A DNA stretch of 64,000 nt from Magnolia sinica (Eukaryota > Streptophyta > Magnoliopsida > Magnoliales > Magnoliaceae), in NCBI RefSeq assembly GCF_029962835.1, contig NC_080588.1:64504001-64568000 (forward strand), read 5' to 3'. Made by a program: the position numbers and the translations under genes. The notes below the pieces were generated by a model that worked only from the letters and a program-made list of their open reading frames with translations, searched no databases and was not told where the DNA came from. This document shows, one piece after another, positions 45,001-56,574 of the stretch. Position 1 is the stretch's first letter; each line of letters opens with the position of its first letter.

Positions 45001-48000
45001 CTACAGTAGCTCGTTACTGAAGGTAAAACCTCACTCATTGGAATTCTCAAGGCTTTGATCTAAAAAATCTGATCATGGTTCATAATGGAGGAAAGAGCAG
45101 CTCTCTGAAAATATGTTAAATGCAAATGAGTTTTGGGCTCTAAAAGATCAATATACAATGAGTGCTTACACTTCATATTTCGTAGTCTGCAAGAAATGAT
45201 AACATTGTAGCAACACAACACAATATCTGCAGAACAGAGAATTTGAAATCAAGAGATGGGTCCTTACTCTTGCTCCGGTGGTAGCCTCTCAGGAGTTTCA
45301 ACACCTGGTCAAGGGTTTGAGTACCCATAGGTGGTGAAATCCCACTATGGCGTGCGTTTGTGGGGGTGTGTGTGCGTGTGTAATAAAAAATAAAAATAAA
45401 TAAATAAATAAATAAAAATAAAATCAAGAGATCTATGCGAAGCATGCATGGGACTTAATCTTCAAGGTGTTCAGACTGACTAACCTCGAGAATCTGGCGC
45501 CACTCCTTTCCTGACAACTGGAGAAGCCAAAAAAATATAAAAATTATCACATGAATTTTTTTTGGTAACCTATGGTTTCAATCGAGGTTATGGTCCTTGA
45601 TAGAGTAGAATGGCAGAACAGGATTTGCCTAGCCAACCCCAAATAGTTGTGATAGGGCTTAGATGATGATATGGAATTTTAGAAAAGTTGATCAGTCAAT
45701 TGCTCAACTGAGGTCTGAAACAACTTGCATTCTAGACCTCATCAAGTCCAAGTAAAGTTTCATAATATTGAATGTTGGAATTAAATAGAATAGGGAAAAA
45801 GCTGGGGTCTCTACTGACCTTATGTAAAACAATGTCGAAAGGACCTTGATCTGAAAGAGGCCTGTTGTGGTCGATCGCAACAAATAAGATCCCCTTCTTC
45901 CTACATGGATTTTTTGACAGTTGGTCAGTAGTAGCTAGTAGAATCATCAAGCAGGAGCAGGAGAGAGTGTGGGAATTTTGACCGAGAGTGGAATAATTTA
46001 GTGTTCCCAGTGCCAAGAAATTAAAAGGCAGGACAGTGGGAGCTCTGCCACATGTAGAAAAGACTTGACCACATTCATTGCAATGACTCCCCCACCCCCC
46101 CAAAGACAACGCAGTTCTTTTATCAGCAAACAGTATATTTTAGTAACCAAACCAGTGCAAAGTAATAAAAACTCAAAAGCCAAGACAATCAGAGCCCAAT
46201 CAGTCATCAAGAACTCTGCTACAAAGGGTCGGGCAAAAACAACTATGCGGCATAGGACGGGACGTGCATCTAACACTACACATAGATGCCAACATTTTGA
46301 CTTTAACAGTTACAGTTCAGAAATAAAAATAGTCAGGAACTAAAAATGCAATCTTCTTAAGAATAATATCCACATAGATGCAGAATCTTATTTTCTGGTG
46401 GACCTTCAGATGGTTGGCAGCGTTGGGGGTGTTTTTATGATAATGCACCCCAGTCAACTCTTGATATTTATGACTGACAATGAAATGTGAGGAATAAAGA
46501 TATATCCCTGCTAAGGATATTCTGTGCCAAGAAGACAGTGAAGCATCTTCAAGGCACATGTGCAAGTGTTTCACATGTGTGCGAGATAAGGCACGCCCAT
46601 TAAGCAGGCCTGCTGAACCTGATAGAGGAAAAAGGAAAGGCTGGTCCACTCATAAGGTGGACTACCAGTGTACAATAAAATGAACACCAATCATCCACAA
46701 TCAGCATACATGGCCCACCTGCAGAGGGGAATGACTTTTTCTTTTCTTTTGCTATGGTAAACTAGGATTGAACTCAAGCCCTGAATGAACTGAATTTTCG
46801 AGCCAGAGCAGGTCCACAGTGGGGGCCTGCCTAACAAACAGCCTGATCTCATGTATGCGTACCACTCTCATCCGTGCATAAATATCCTTCATGTCTCAGT
46901 TCTCTCAAAAAGAGCAGAAAAAGTCATGTTTATGAAGACATTAGAAATCAAATCAATGTCCCTTTCAAGCGGACCCTTGTAAGCATACGCCAATAGTCCG
47001 TCTTCAAAGAACTACCACACATTCTTGATGTTGTCGACACAAAATTTAAGAAATTTACAATTGTATCAGACCAAGAAAAACGTAAAACAAGTGAATTTTA
47101 ATCCGAAACCAGATCCCAATGTCAATGTATAACATTTTTTCTTTCCTCACGGAACAAGGACGTCAAAAATTGATTTTTTTTTTAATTTCATGTCCAAGCA
47201 CGAGGAAGAATATTCCAATTTTTGAAACACAAAGATCAAAAGATTCTTGACACCAAAAATGATTCCATATACCAAAACAAGCATCTTGGAGAATTACATG
47301 AACTGCCATTCCACATAGGCTAGGTACAAGTTTGCCACTCCCATATAGTGGCAACTCATCCACCCATCATGTGGCACACATGCAAGCCAATCCAGACCAT
47401 CCACATCAAGGGCCTTGTTGTGTATGGAGCATAGCCATAAAATATCACTGATTGGACCATCCTAATCATCCAACTCCTGATCATCAAATAGAATAGTTAA
47501 AAAAGAAAAGGGTCAACTATCCACATTCAACGGGTGAAATCAGATGATTATGATCATCAAATTGATGTTACTTGGGCTATATGCTCCATCCACAATTTGG
47601 CCCATTATTTGGATATTTTGGTTGAAATAAATACACGACACATGTTCGATGGACAATTTGCAAACTGCAAGCTTTTACATGATTAGTCTAGCTGTTTAGA
47701 AAGTCAATATGTAAAAATGAAATCGACTGTGAAAAAAAATAAAAAGAGCAGAGGATTCTTATTTCATGCCACAAGAAAATCTGAAAGACACCAAATTGAG
47801 CAGGACACGGCATATTTTGCCAAAATTTTGATTTTTCTTTCCACTAAAATTCCATTTTAACTGAAATTCCCATTTTCTGATGACTCTGTATGGTAAGCAA
47901 AAGAACAGGGAAAGACTGAGCTGGGCAGTTTGCACCATTTCTTAAACCATAGCAACTCAATCTACTGTACATGTGAATAAATGCAAGTCAATCCAGGCCA

Positions 48001-48750
48001 TCCAAAACCATCAGCCCATTCTAGATGGAGCATATCTCCATAACCATCTGATCTCCAGCCATCAAATGGACATTAGAAAGAAAAACTGCCAGAGGTCCAA
48101 ATCGGAGGAGTTCAAACCATCCGATCGGTCCAATTTTCAGGCTATGCTCCATCCAAGACAGGCCCAATAATCAGTCGCCTGATAAACAGAATCAGTTAGA
48201 GAAATTATGTTTAACCAGAAAATGCGGTCTTATCACTGCGATTTTCTACCCATAACTTATCCACAGGAACGTGCACTAGATCAACGGTCCTGATCACTAG
48301 AAATGCTTGCCACAGGCACCTTGAGGACCGAAACCCATGGATTTTCCATGCAGTGTCACATTCCACTGAAAATAATACCAATCAGCAGACAATTAAAGAG
48401 TTTCTACTCATAATTACAGAAAAAAATTACATATTTTAATTTTTTTAAAGAAAATTTTCTTTACATACATACATACATACTTATAAAGCTTGAAATTTTC
48501 TTTAAATACATGCATGCATACATCTAGAGCTTGAGATTTTTGGAAATTACCGAGCCAATCCCTCGAGCTTAGGTTGCAAGAAGCTCTTCGCCTTCTTCGA
48601 CGTCAGAGCGTATCCCACAACGAGCTTCTGCTGTGGCGGAAATCCTGCAGCGGAGATCGCATACAGTTGCTGCTGCTGAGGATTCCGATCGTTTTCCTTC
48701 TCTTCCTCATTTCTGAGCGAGATTTCTCCCTTCAATCTCATCAAAAACAT
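39037..48750 (-). CDS. ITPK: Inositol-tetrakisphosphate 1-kinase / inositol-1,3,4-trisphosphate 5/6-kinase (ITPK2/3-like)
   Basis: ATP-grasp kinase of inositol phosphates in the phytate pathway (family knowledge). Ten exons, read high to low: 48551-48750, 45819-45900, 45485-45517, 43372-43492, 43069-43161, 40641-40760, 40373-40549, 40168-40223, 39971-40055 and 39037-39134. All introns are GT-AG, phases agree, and the spliced CDS is 1065 bases (354 residues plus TGA). Recognisable parts: [20 protein letters not shown] in the N-terminal domain, [38 protein letters not shown] (about 208-218), [11 protein letters not shown], and [17 protein letters not shown], where D317 and N319 should bind Mg2+. 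A second Met at codon 4 (MRLKGEIS) matches the usual ITPK2/3 start as I remember it, so translation may begin there. Exon 1 adds a QQQQ tract. Convergent with RPS29-B, with stops about 3.1 kb apart. Introns hold SINEs and other repeats. Confidence 0.95.
41246..41391 (-). mobile_element. Second tRNA-derived SINE family, ITPK intron 5
   Basis: On the minus strand: CATTGGTAGAGACAGTAGTG (box-A-like), GGGTTCGGTCCCTGG (box B), then a GAAGAAG-type tail. Exact 12-bp duplication TGTGCCAGATGA at 41234-41245 and 41392-41403. Distinct in sequence from the other SINE family. Confidence 0.8.
41870..42990. repeat. Unclassified insertion in ITPK intron 5 with internal tandem pairs
   Basis: Contains two local duplications: a 58-bp period (AAAGCCCTTGAAAACAAGAA at 42493 and again at 42551) and a 53-bp period (TAGGGTGTGAAATCCGACCC at 42609, variant at 42662). 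Sequence style is LTR-like, but I find no defined ends. Confidence 0.4.
44302..44325. repeat. (GGA)n microsatellite
   Basis: About eight GGA units in ITPK intron 3. Confidence 0.8.
45258..45420 (+). mobile_element. tRNA-derived SINE in ITPK intron 3
   Basis: Same family, ending in an (AAAT)n tail. Exact 12-bp duplication AAATCAAGAGAT at 45246-45257 and 45421-45432. Opposite in strand to the host gene. Confidence 0.85.
47370..48175. repeat. Paired dispersed repeat in ITPK intron 1
   Basis: About 47370-47610 and 47970-48175 share CAAGCCAATCCAGACCATCC/CAAGTCAATCCAGGCCATCC, TGGAGCATA and CTCCATCCA words. A related inverted version lies in both RPS29 first introns (about 21680-21960 and 32200-32480). 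Probably an old MITE family. Confidence 0.45.
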
Positions 48751-49030
48751 CTAGAAAATACAGAAAAAAATCGAAAATTTCGGTTTTGGATTGCAGTCGA
48801 TTATGTGGCTTTTGCTGGTATGGGATCTTGAGATCGAGTCGAGGGAGGAGAAAATGCTGCGAATTTGATATTTTGAGGATGAGATTTTCAGAAAGGGAAG
48901 AAGGGAGAGAGAGAAAGAGAAAGGAAGGAATCAGTTAGAATCAGTGGCGAGAGAGAGAGAGCGAGCGGAAGAAGGAGATGAGCGTACAGAGGTCTGTATT
49001 TGTAAGAGGGAGTCTCAATTTCTCGCGATA
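48751..49030 (-). promoter_or_regulatory. ITPK upstream region and leader
   Basis: On the minus strand the sequence before the ITPK start is rich in CT runs (GA tracts at about 48905-48922 and 48950-48963 on the plus strand), typical of plant 5' leaders. I see no convincing TATA box. Extent is a guess. Confidence 0.4.
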
Positions 49031-49594
49031 TTTTCATATGTGAAATTCGCCCTGGTTTTTAGAAGAATTACTAGAATACCTAAAAATCACCTTGTTTTGT
49101 AGCGAGATTGGATAGCTATCCGCATGTACGTGACAAATTAGCACGAGCGTGCGAGATCCAGGCCACTCGTTTGATGGATCTCTGTTAAACTACTGGATCA
49201 TAATTAATTGGTCGTCTTTTTCTGATTGTCCATTTTTCATAGATACATGTGGCCCACCACCCAATGGTAGACCCACGTGCATATGTTCAGGGCGGGAGCT
49301 GTGGGGCCCACCTAATTACCCAACACCTGTGACAGATTGCGTTGTCGGTCTCTCTCAGGAATTTAGATAATATTTCTCATAAAAATGCTGGGCTGAGCTT
49401 GGCCGGGCTGACGGCCACCCATTTTCGGCTGTCAGTAGGGGCCCATGGGGTGGGACCCAGGGCTGGATGTAGATTGTATTTGCAAAAGACCCGACAAGTA
49501 GACCCGACAACTAGTGCGCTGGGCCTTGGAATTGGGTCATTAGATCTGGACTGGGATTGGACGGGCCCAGATGCAGGTGAGAGTTTGTTTTTAA

Positions 49595-49742
49595 TGGTCG
49601 AGAGTTCAATCATCACTGTTTCCCATAGTATGGTCCACTTGAGATTTGGATCTACTTCAGTTTTGGGGTCATACCCTAAAAAGATCTTTAAAAAATGAAT
49701 GGACGGCGTGGATATAGAATATATACATCAAGGTGGGCACAA
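49595..49742. mobile_element. Mutator-like MITE right-end fragment
   Basis: CACTGTTTCCCATAGTATGG, CCACTTGAGATTTGGATC, ATGGACGGCGTGGATA and CAAGGTGGGC are in family order. Its left half is not present. Confidence 0.5.
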
Positions 49743-49747
49743 GGTAA

Positions 49748-49822
49748 GGGTCCTTACTTTTGCTTGGGTGGTAGACTCTCAAGAGTTTCAACTCCCGATC
49801 AAGGGTTCAAGTATCCATAGGT
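49748..49822 (+). mobile_element. tRNA-derived SINE, 3'-truncated copy
   Basis: GGGTCCTTACTTTTGCTTGG through box B-like GGGTTCAAGTATCC, then unrelated sequence. Tail missing, and no duplication seen. Confidence 0.6.
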
Positions 49823-49869
49823 CGCACAGTCTTAAGTAAGGCCGCGGCTGCACCTAATTGGCTCCCGGT

Positions 49870-51075
49870 AAGGGAAGCGGATTGCCTAGGGACCTCATAC
49901 CAGCTTTACTGTATTGATGCCAGCAAGTTATGTGGGTCTAATCATGAAGTATATGTTATATCCAAATTGTTTATCCATTTGGCCGGCTTGTCTTAAGGCT
50001 TTTGATGAAAAATAAGATAGATTTACCTATCAAGTAAACTACACTTCAAAAGCAATGAGGAATTAAACTTATACCATTGAAAGCCTTTTTGGGGTCACAT
50101 AAGTTTTGGATCAATATAAACTTTGTTTTTCCTTCCCATTCAGGTCTTTGTGAGCTTATGAACAGATTGGATGAAAAATAAATATTATGGCAGGCATTAC
50201 AAATTGTTTAACAATGAAAATTATTATCTCCACTATCCATGGTGTGATCCAGATGATCCTTTGATATGATTCATTTTCTGAATAATACTTTAAATTAATC
50301 TCTAAAATATATAAAATATAGATATAATAAATACATGTAACTTTGATCCCTTCTGAACGGGTCGATACAACTCGGAGCTCGATGAGCGTCGGTGCTCGTC
50401 CTTGCACGAGCTTAGACTGACAGTGTTGTGTGTACGAACGAACTAATCGAAAAAAAATAAAAAAAGAAGGTATATAGCTGGTGTGTGTTACATCAGCTAA
50501 TCCGCTTGCTTTCGTGTACCATACACCAGCGAAGTTGCTGGCGTAGATACATGTCGCGCGTAAGACAAACACCTTCGAGTTGTACGAACGGTTCAAAGGA
50601 GATTAAATTTACGTGGGCCTCAAAATCATATATTTATTATATCCACACTGTTCATCCAATTTTTGAGATAATTTTAGACAATGGGACATAAAATGAATCA
50701 TATCCAAATCTCAACTGGATCATGCCACAAATAGCCGCAGGGAGAATGATTTTCACCGTTAAAACATTCATTGGCCCACCATAATGTTTATTTTCTGTTC
50801 AGGAGGTTACAAAGACCTTGACGGAGAGGAGAAAATTTTCATATTGATCCTAAAGGGTTTCAAAGGTAGACGTTTAATCCCTCACTACTTTTTTTCAGTG
50901 TACGGGACTTGATCTTTATATCTATCTTATTTTTCATCTCAAGCCTTACGACTAGCTCTCTAAATGAATGTACGGTCTGAATAAAATATATACCTCATAA
51001 TGGGACCCACAGAACTTGCTGCAGTCAATACACAAGCTAGATAGCTGGTGTGTGGTACACCAGCCGATCCGCTTC
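49870..51075. mobile_element. Two adjacent Mutator-like MITEs, GTACGAACGG subfamily
   Basis: The first runs from GGAAGCGGATTGCC (about 49875) to CTAATCCGCTTGC (about 50509), the second from about 50510 to CGATCCGCTTCC (about 51076). GAGTTGTACGAACGGTTCAA at 50575 and a diverged inverted version near 50340-50378 suggest that this subfamily has long, word-rich terminal repeats. Confidence 0.55.
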
Positions 51076-51563
51076 CAAGATTTTGGGCTCGGTTGGTACG
51101 GACGTCTCTTGAGTTACGAGTGAGTCTACCATGATCGAGGGGAATGATCACATCCGTTGGAACCTGTGGTAATTAGGCACATCCGACCTGTGTGGAGCCC
51201 ACCTGTACATGTGGAATCCAGACCGTGAATCCAGTGCACCTCTTCATATTCACCGTACATAGCAAAAATCGTTCTACCCCAAAGCACAGGCAGGACATAC
51301 CAGAGGGAGCAACGTGAAAATCATGCCTAAAACACATACATTCATGTTTATAACATGACCCACATGATTTTGTAATAATGGATTTATTTTATTATTAAAA
51401 AAAAAAGAAAAAAGAAGAAGAAAATCTCACACCAATGAAACAAGGGAAAGAAAAAAAATCTCACACACCATGGTGGGCCTCACAAGCTCAAATGGCACCA
51501 ATTGTCATTGATTACATGCTCCCCAACAATCCCTTAGCAATCATCCTTTTTAAAGGTGGTAAG

Positions 51564-51920
51564 TAGAGTTGGGCACGAAATGACTCGACTTGATTCGGAT
51601 CCAGCTTAATCCAAGCCGAGTAGGCTCTATCCAATCCAAATTTAAACCGAATCGAGTCCGAGTTACTCAATAACCTTGTCCGACTCAACCTAAAACTCGA
51701 TCCAATTAGACTCAACTCGATTTTAAACCCAACTCGACTCGGATTCGGATGTGTGCGTGTGTGTGTATATATATATATAAACCCTAGTTTTTAAATATTT
51801 TTAAACCTACTTGCCACATTCGACTTCAATCATAACCCAAACTTTCTCTCTCCCTCCCTCATCCTCCTCTTCCAAATCTGGCGGCCACCCACTACCACCA
51901 CCATCCTCCTCCTCCTCCTC

Positions 51921-51973
<53 letters not shown>

Positions 51974-52185
51974 TCTTAATCTGACTCGGTGTCAACTCAA
52001 CTCGGCTTGGTTCTTTTGACGGGTTCAGACTCGGTCTGGATCAGTCTAGGGCGTACCGGACTCGGAACGGTCAGGCATGCTGTATTCGGTACCTAGTTGG
52101 GTTGAGTTCGGGTCAGGTATATTTCGAAACCGGATCAAGTCGAGTCAGCCCTAACTCGGTCCCCTGGACACGATGCCCAACTTTA
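51564..52185. mobile_element. hAT-like non-autonomous element
   Basis: Terminal repeats TAGAGTTGGGCA and (reverse) TAAAGTTGGGCA, with exact 8-bp duplication GTGGTAAG at 51556-51563 and 52186-52193, the hAT signature. Subterminal regions are packed with CGACTCG/CGAGTC words. The centre holds a GTGTGTATATATA run, a CCTCCT run and a long (CT)n at about 51926-51970. No transposase. Confidence 0.82.
51904..51970. repeat. (CCT)n-(CT)n microsatellite
   Basis: CCTCCT run followed by about 45 bases of CT inside the hAT-like element. Confidence 0.8.
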
Positions 52186-52945
52186 GTGGTAAGGTTTATG
52201 CTGGTTGAATTGTCTTATCATACTCCATCATTGATCCAATGGTGATAAGCTAGCTCATTTACGGCAATTCTTGATATCTACACTTCCATCCTACTGCCAA
52301 CACTGATGTGTGGGTCCCACTTATACTGCTGATGATAAACGATGATGAGATTCTTGTATGAGTAGTTGACCATACATCACGCATGACTTAAAACAACCAT
52401 ATATGGACAATCAAGACCGTACAATCAAATCATTCAAAGTGGACCGAAGGGTACATTGGTCCAGCCCATTTAGTTGGATGTCCTTATTTGAATAGTTTTA
52501 CGACCGTCCATTGAAGGGATGTGCAGAGGCCCACCAGAATAAAGAACCAAGAATGGGTGGACACTAATCATTTCTTAAGATTCATTAGTCGATATAAAAT
52601 CATAAATCAATTGAGGATATTAATTTAATAATATGCAGAAGAACCAACGTACAAAATGACACTGCTAACGACATATAAAGGTGATGAAATGGTCCTTTCA
52701 AATGATGGAAATGTGGGCCCACACATCATTTTAGTCAACCAATAAAAACTGTGTCTGTCTATATCTTGTAAAACTAATGTTAAATGACCTTATAAAGGTA
52801 ACCGGCAAACCTTTGATACTCTGGCAGAGCTGATGGATACGAAGGCACTCAGAAATTTCTTAGAAATTGCGTACTTTTTTAATATAAGAAGTTAAGCTGT
52901 CCAGCTAATGGGTCTATTTTGGATTTATCATAGACCAAAAGTTAC

Positions 52946-53077
52946 ACTTATCTGATTATTAGACAATTGAATTTGAAGATATTTAGGGTCCTTTAGCAAC
53001 TTCAGAAATTTACTTATCTGATTATTAGACTATTGAATATGTAGATATTTAGGGTCGTTTAGCAACTTCGGAAATTT
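52946..53077 (+). repeat. 66-bp tandem duplication
   Basis: Units start ACTTATCTGATTATTAGAC at 52946 and 53012, with a few differences, and both end CAACTTCxGAAATTT. It lies in gene-free sequence next to a SINE. Confidence 0.8.
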
Positions 53078-53124
53078 CGAAGTGAAATTCAGGATTTGTA
53101 GAAGTGAGGTCATTTGACAGATTT

Positions 53125-53276
53125 TTATTTTTATTTTATTATTATTATTTTTTTAACACGCACACACAACTTACACACTCACGACGTAGTGGAATTTCAC
53201 CACCTATGGGTACTTGAACCCTTGACCTTGTGTTGAAACCCCTAAGAGTCTACCACCAGAGCAAGAGCAAGGACCC
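53125..53276 (-). mobile_element. tRNA-derived SINE, minus strand
   Basis: Reverse copy of the same family. Exact 14-bp duplication CATTTGACAGATTT at 53111-53124 and 53277-53290. Confidence 0.85.
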
Positions 53277-53430
53277 CATTTGACAGATTTCAAAATCTTG
53301 AATATCATCATTTCCAAAGTGGTTCAAAATTTTATTTTTATTTTTAAAAAAATTCACCCTTTCTCAATTCTAAGGCAGAACCCTAGTGAACAAAATCTAG
53401 AATTTGGGGGTTACCTTTAAATACCATAAC

Positions 53431-54472
53431 TAGAGGTGGGCGGGATCTGACCCGACTCGACCAAACCGATCGGATCCGACTCGACTCGAACTAAAAGCCA
53501 GGGTCGGGTCGGATCGAGTAGACCCACTTGGATTTGATGCCCGATCGAGTCGAGTTCGAGTCACGTATTAACTCGATCTGATCTGATCCGGACTGGAATT
53601 GGGTAGTATAAAGTTAATTTTTTATTTTTTATTTTATTTTGACCTTTACCCTTTATCTACCTGAACCCTAACCCTACCGGAGCCAGCGCCGCACCGAACT
53701 CGATCAGAATCTATGTCACTCAGTAGCCCAACATGCTATCTTCACCGGTCATCATCGACCATTTATCAGGTAGGTTCCATTTATATATTTTTTCTGTGTA
53801 TTTTTGAGCTCCTGCCCTAGCTTGGGACCTCGGGTGTAGCCGTGTAGGCCACTGGTGGCCCGCCCTAGCTGGGGACATCATTCGTGGCCCACCCTGGATC
53901 AGGACGGACACGAATTAGCTACTGAACACGACGGTGGGTCCCGCCCTGGCTCGTTGGTGGATCGCGCTTCATGGTGGGTCCCGCCCTATCTCGTTGGTGG
54001 TTCGACCAATTTCCAAGTGGTCTCTCCCCCCCCACAATTCCCTCTCTTGGAAGTTGAGAGATCAAGATTTAAGCACTTGTTATTTAATTCATTGTTTAAT
54101 TGATTTTATTTCTTTCGAATGTATTTTAAATATGTAAAATTAGTTATTTATTAACTTAGGAAAGTTATTCTTAATTTCTTCTTCTTCTTCTTTTTTAAAC
54201 AATGTTTCGGTATTTTTTCATATTTTTTGATTTTTTAAAAATTTTCAAAAATAAATCAATAAAACAACAGACTCGATCCGAATTGTACTCGACCGATTTC
54301 TTTGACCAGTTGGACTCGATTTAGGTCAAGCCAGCAAGGAATCGGTTCAGATCGGGTCGGCATTGCTGGACTCAATCCCAAATCGAATGAAGTTCGGGTC
54401 AAGTACTCGTAAAAACCGAATCCAGTCGAATTGGACCTAATCTGGTCCAACTCGACTTGATGCCCACCTCTA
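53431..54472. mobile_element. hAT-like non-autonomous element, longer member
   Basis: Terminal repeats TAGAGGTGGGCG and (reverse) TAGAGGTGGGCATC, with exact 8-bp duplication ACCATAAC at 53423-53430 and 54473-54480. Length 1042 bp. Subterminal CGACTCG-type words as in the other element. The GC-rich centre (about 53640-54020) contains two GGTGGGTCCCGCCCT units about 40 bp apart. No transposase. Confidence 0.82.
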
Positions 54473-54480
54473 ACCATAAC

Positions 54481-56574
54481 TATCATTTTTTATTTTATTT
54501 TTTCTTTAAGGCATTTGCATTCATTTGCACTGTTCTATTTTTTATTCCCCTACCATTCACACCATGAGAACAAGATGCTGTAAAAATTAATGTTACGAAA
54601 TTATTATGTGACCCATGTCATATAAAAGTTGACGGTTACGAAAAAGCAAATGTAAGATTTAGTTTCAAGTGTGAAATTAATAGCCCTACATTTGCAGGCC
54701 AGCAAAAGTTTAGAATTGCCTTATTTTTAGGCCAAAGCTATAATATAATATGCTTAGTGTGATAATTGTCTTATGTTGCACATACATGTCATGTTCGAAT
54801 ATTTAAATGCTTGTTTGAAATTATTGAAATTTTGAAAAATAATGATAAATGCATCATCACGACCTTAATAAGGTGTTTGAAAAGATAGAGATGCCCTCTA
54901 TATTTTTGAAACTTTTTCATTGACACCCTATTATCCATCTATGTAAGGCCTAAGATTAAGGATAGGATTCTTTTTATCTCAGAGATATCTAAACTGTGGT
55001 ACATCCATGATGGGTCCAAATAGGCCAACCGTCTGAATTAAAAAAACCATGGAGCGCAGTTGTACAAATCGAAAAGCGGAGCATATTGTATTTTTGATCC
55101 ACGGTCGAGGACTATATTATTCCTTTGAATGTGGTTAACTAGTAATGAAAATCAAAATGACTATGATTTTACTTCCCTTGTATTTCACTCCAATCAAACA
55201 AGCTCTAAGAGAATTGAATTCAACACATTTATTATAATGTGAATATAATACAAAATAATTTTAAAAATTCTAAAGTTAAAATACAACTTGCCAAACATAA
55301 TTTTTTAAATCAACAAAAAATAATTAAAATCTAAGATTAAAAATCCAATATTTCAACACGATGCTCCCAAGCGAGCCTTCATGGGGACGATTAAACTAGA
55401 AATATTGGATGATTCTATTTTAGCAAACAAGCGTCCACAAATTTGAGGCCAGATTATTCAACCAATCTATTTTTTGTGACTGACTTTGCAACGAGAAGTT
55501 CTGCAATTTAGTGGACTTTAGGGTGGCCCAAATCCTCCGCAAACATAGTAGAATAAGCTTGTTTTACAACCATTGTTCAACTAGATATAAAGGTTATTCA
55601 ATTACTTTTGTGGAGCTAGCTATGTTCTATATGCCATCCAAACCCCACCCATCAAGGGGTACCATGACATTCAGATGCACAAAAATCAGGCCTATTCAAC
55701 AACTGGGTGGGCACACACCATAGAAAAAAATAATGGACAACTAACTAAAGACCTCAAAATTCAAGTGGTGACTTATATGATAATTGGATTGTTTCCATTT
55801 TTGGGATGTCCAACTTTCATAGTTAGATAACCCTTATAGATGAGTTAGATTATATGAACACACCATAATGGCTTCACTTGCAATGTTTTGAAAAATAAGC
55901 TTTTTCTACAAAAGTCTTAGATGATCCAACATTCACTTTAAAGTGTTACATTCCATTGTCTAAAAACACTCTATTTAGAAAGGGGAATAAAGGTAACACA
56001 CCTTGTGGCACCGTGCCATCTTTCCTGCTAATATGCTACTTTTGCTGGACACTAGTACCACTGAAATGATAGGGATCACTTAGATGAAAAAATCAAAGTG
56101 TTCCACTCATTAGGTGTGCCATATCTTTGGAATAGATAGATAACCAATGGTCAGACTCCACATGCAGGTGTTGCCCACGTATTGAGAGGATCGACCCCAT
56201 TTTTTGGAGCAGTAATCTTCAGTGGGGCCTACTACTTTTGCGGCACTGATATACTACACAAGTGGCATTTTGTATGAAAAGATTTACGGTACAAGTTGTC
56301 TACCCTTGCTTGTGTGCGATTACTAATATAATGCTTGTAATCATCATTGCTACTGGATTCAATGTAAGCACCATTTGTCCAATTTTATCCCTGCAATTAG
56401 TCATGGGATAAGTGTAAACTTTTAAAATTTTAAATGTGTGGTATTGCAACTAAGGGTATTTTTCATTTCAGTTCATTCCTGCAGTAGTTGACTCGTTATT
56501 TTCTCTTTGTACGTACTTTACACCGACTGTAATATTAGGGAAGCCTATGAAATAATATATATATTTTTTTTTTG
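54481..56574. other. No gene seen
   Basis: AT-leaning intergenic sequence. Short reading frames only, none recognised. Scattered GGGCCC- and GTGGGC-type words hint at eroded transposons. Confidence 0.4.
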
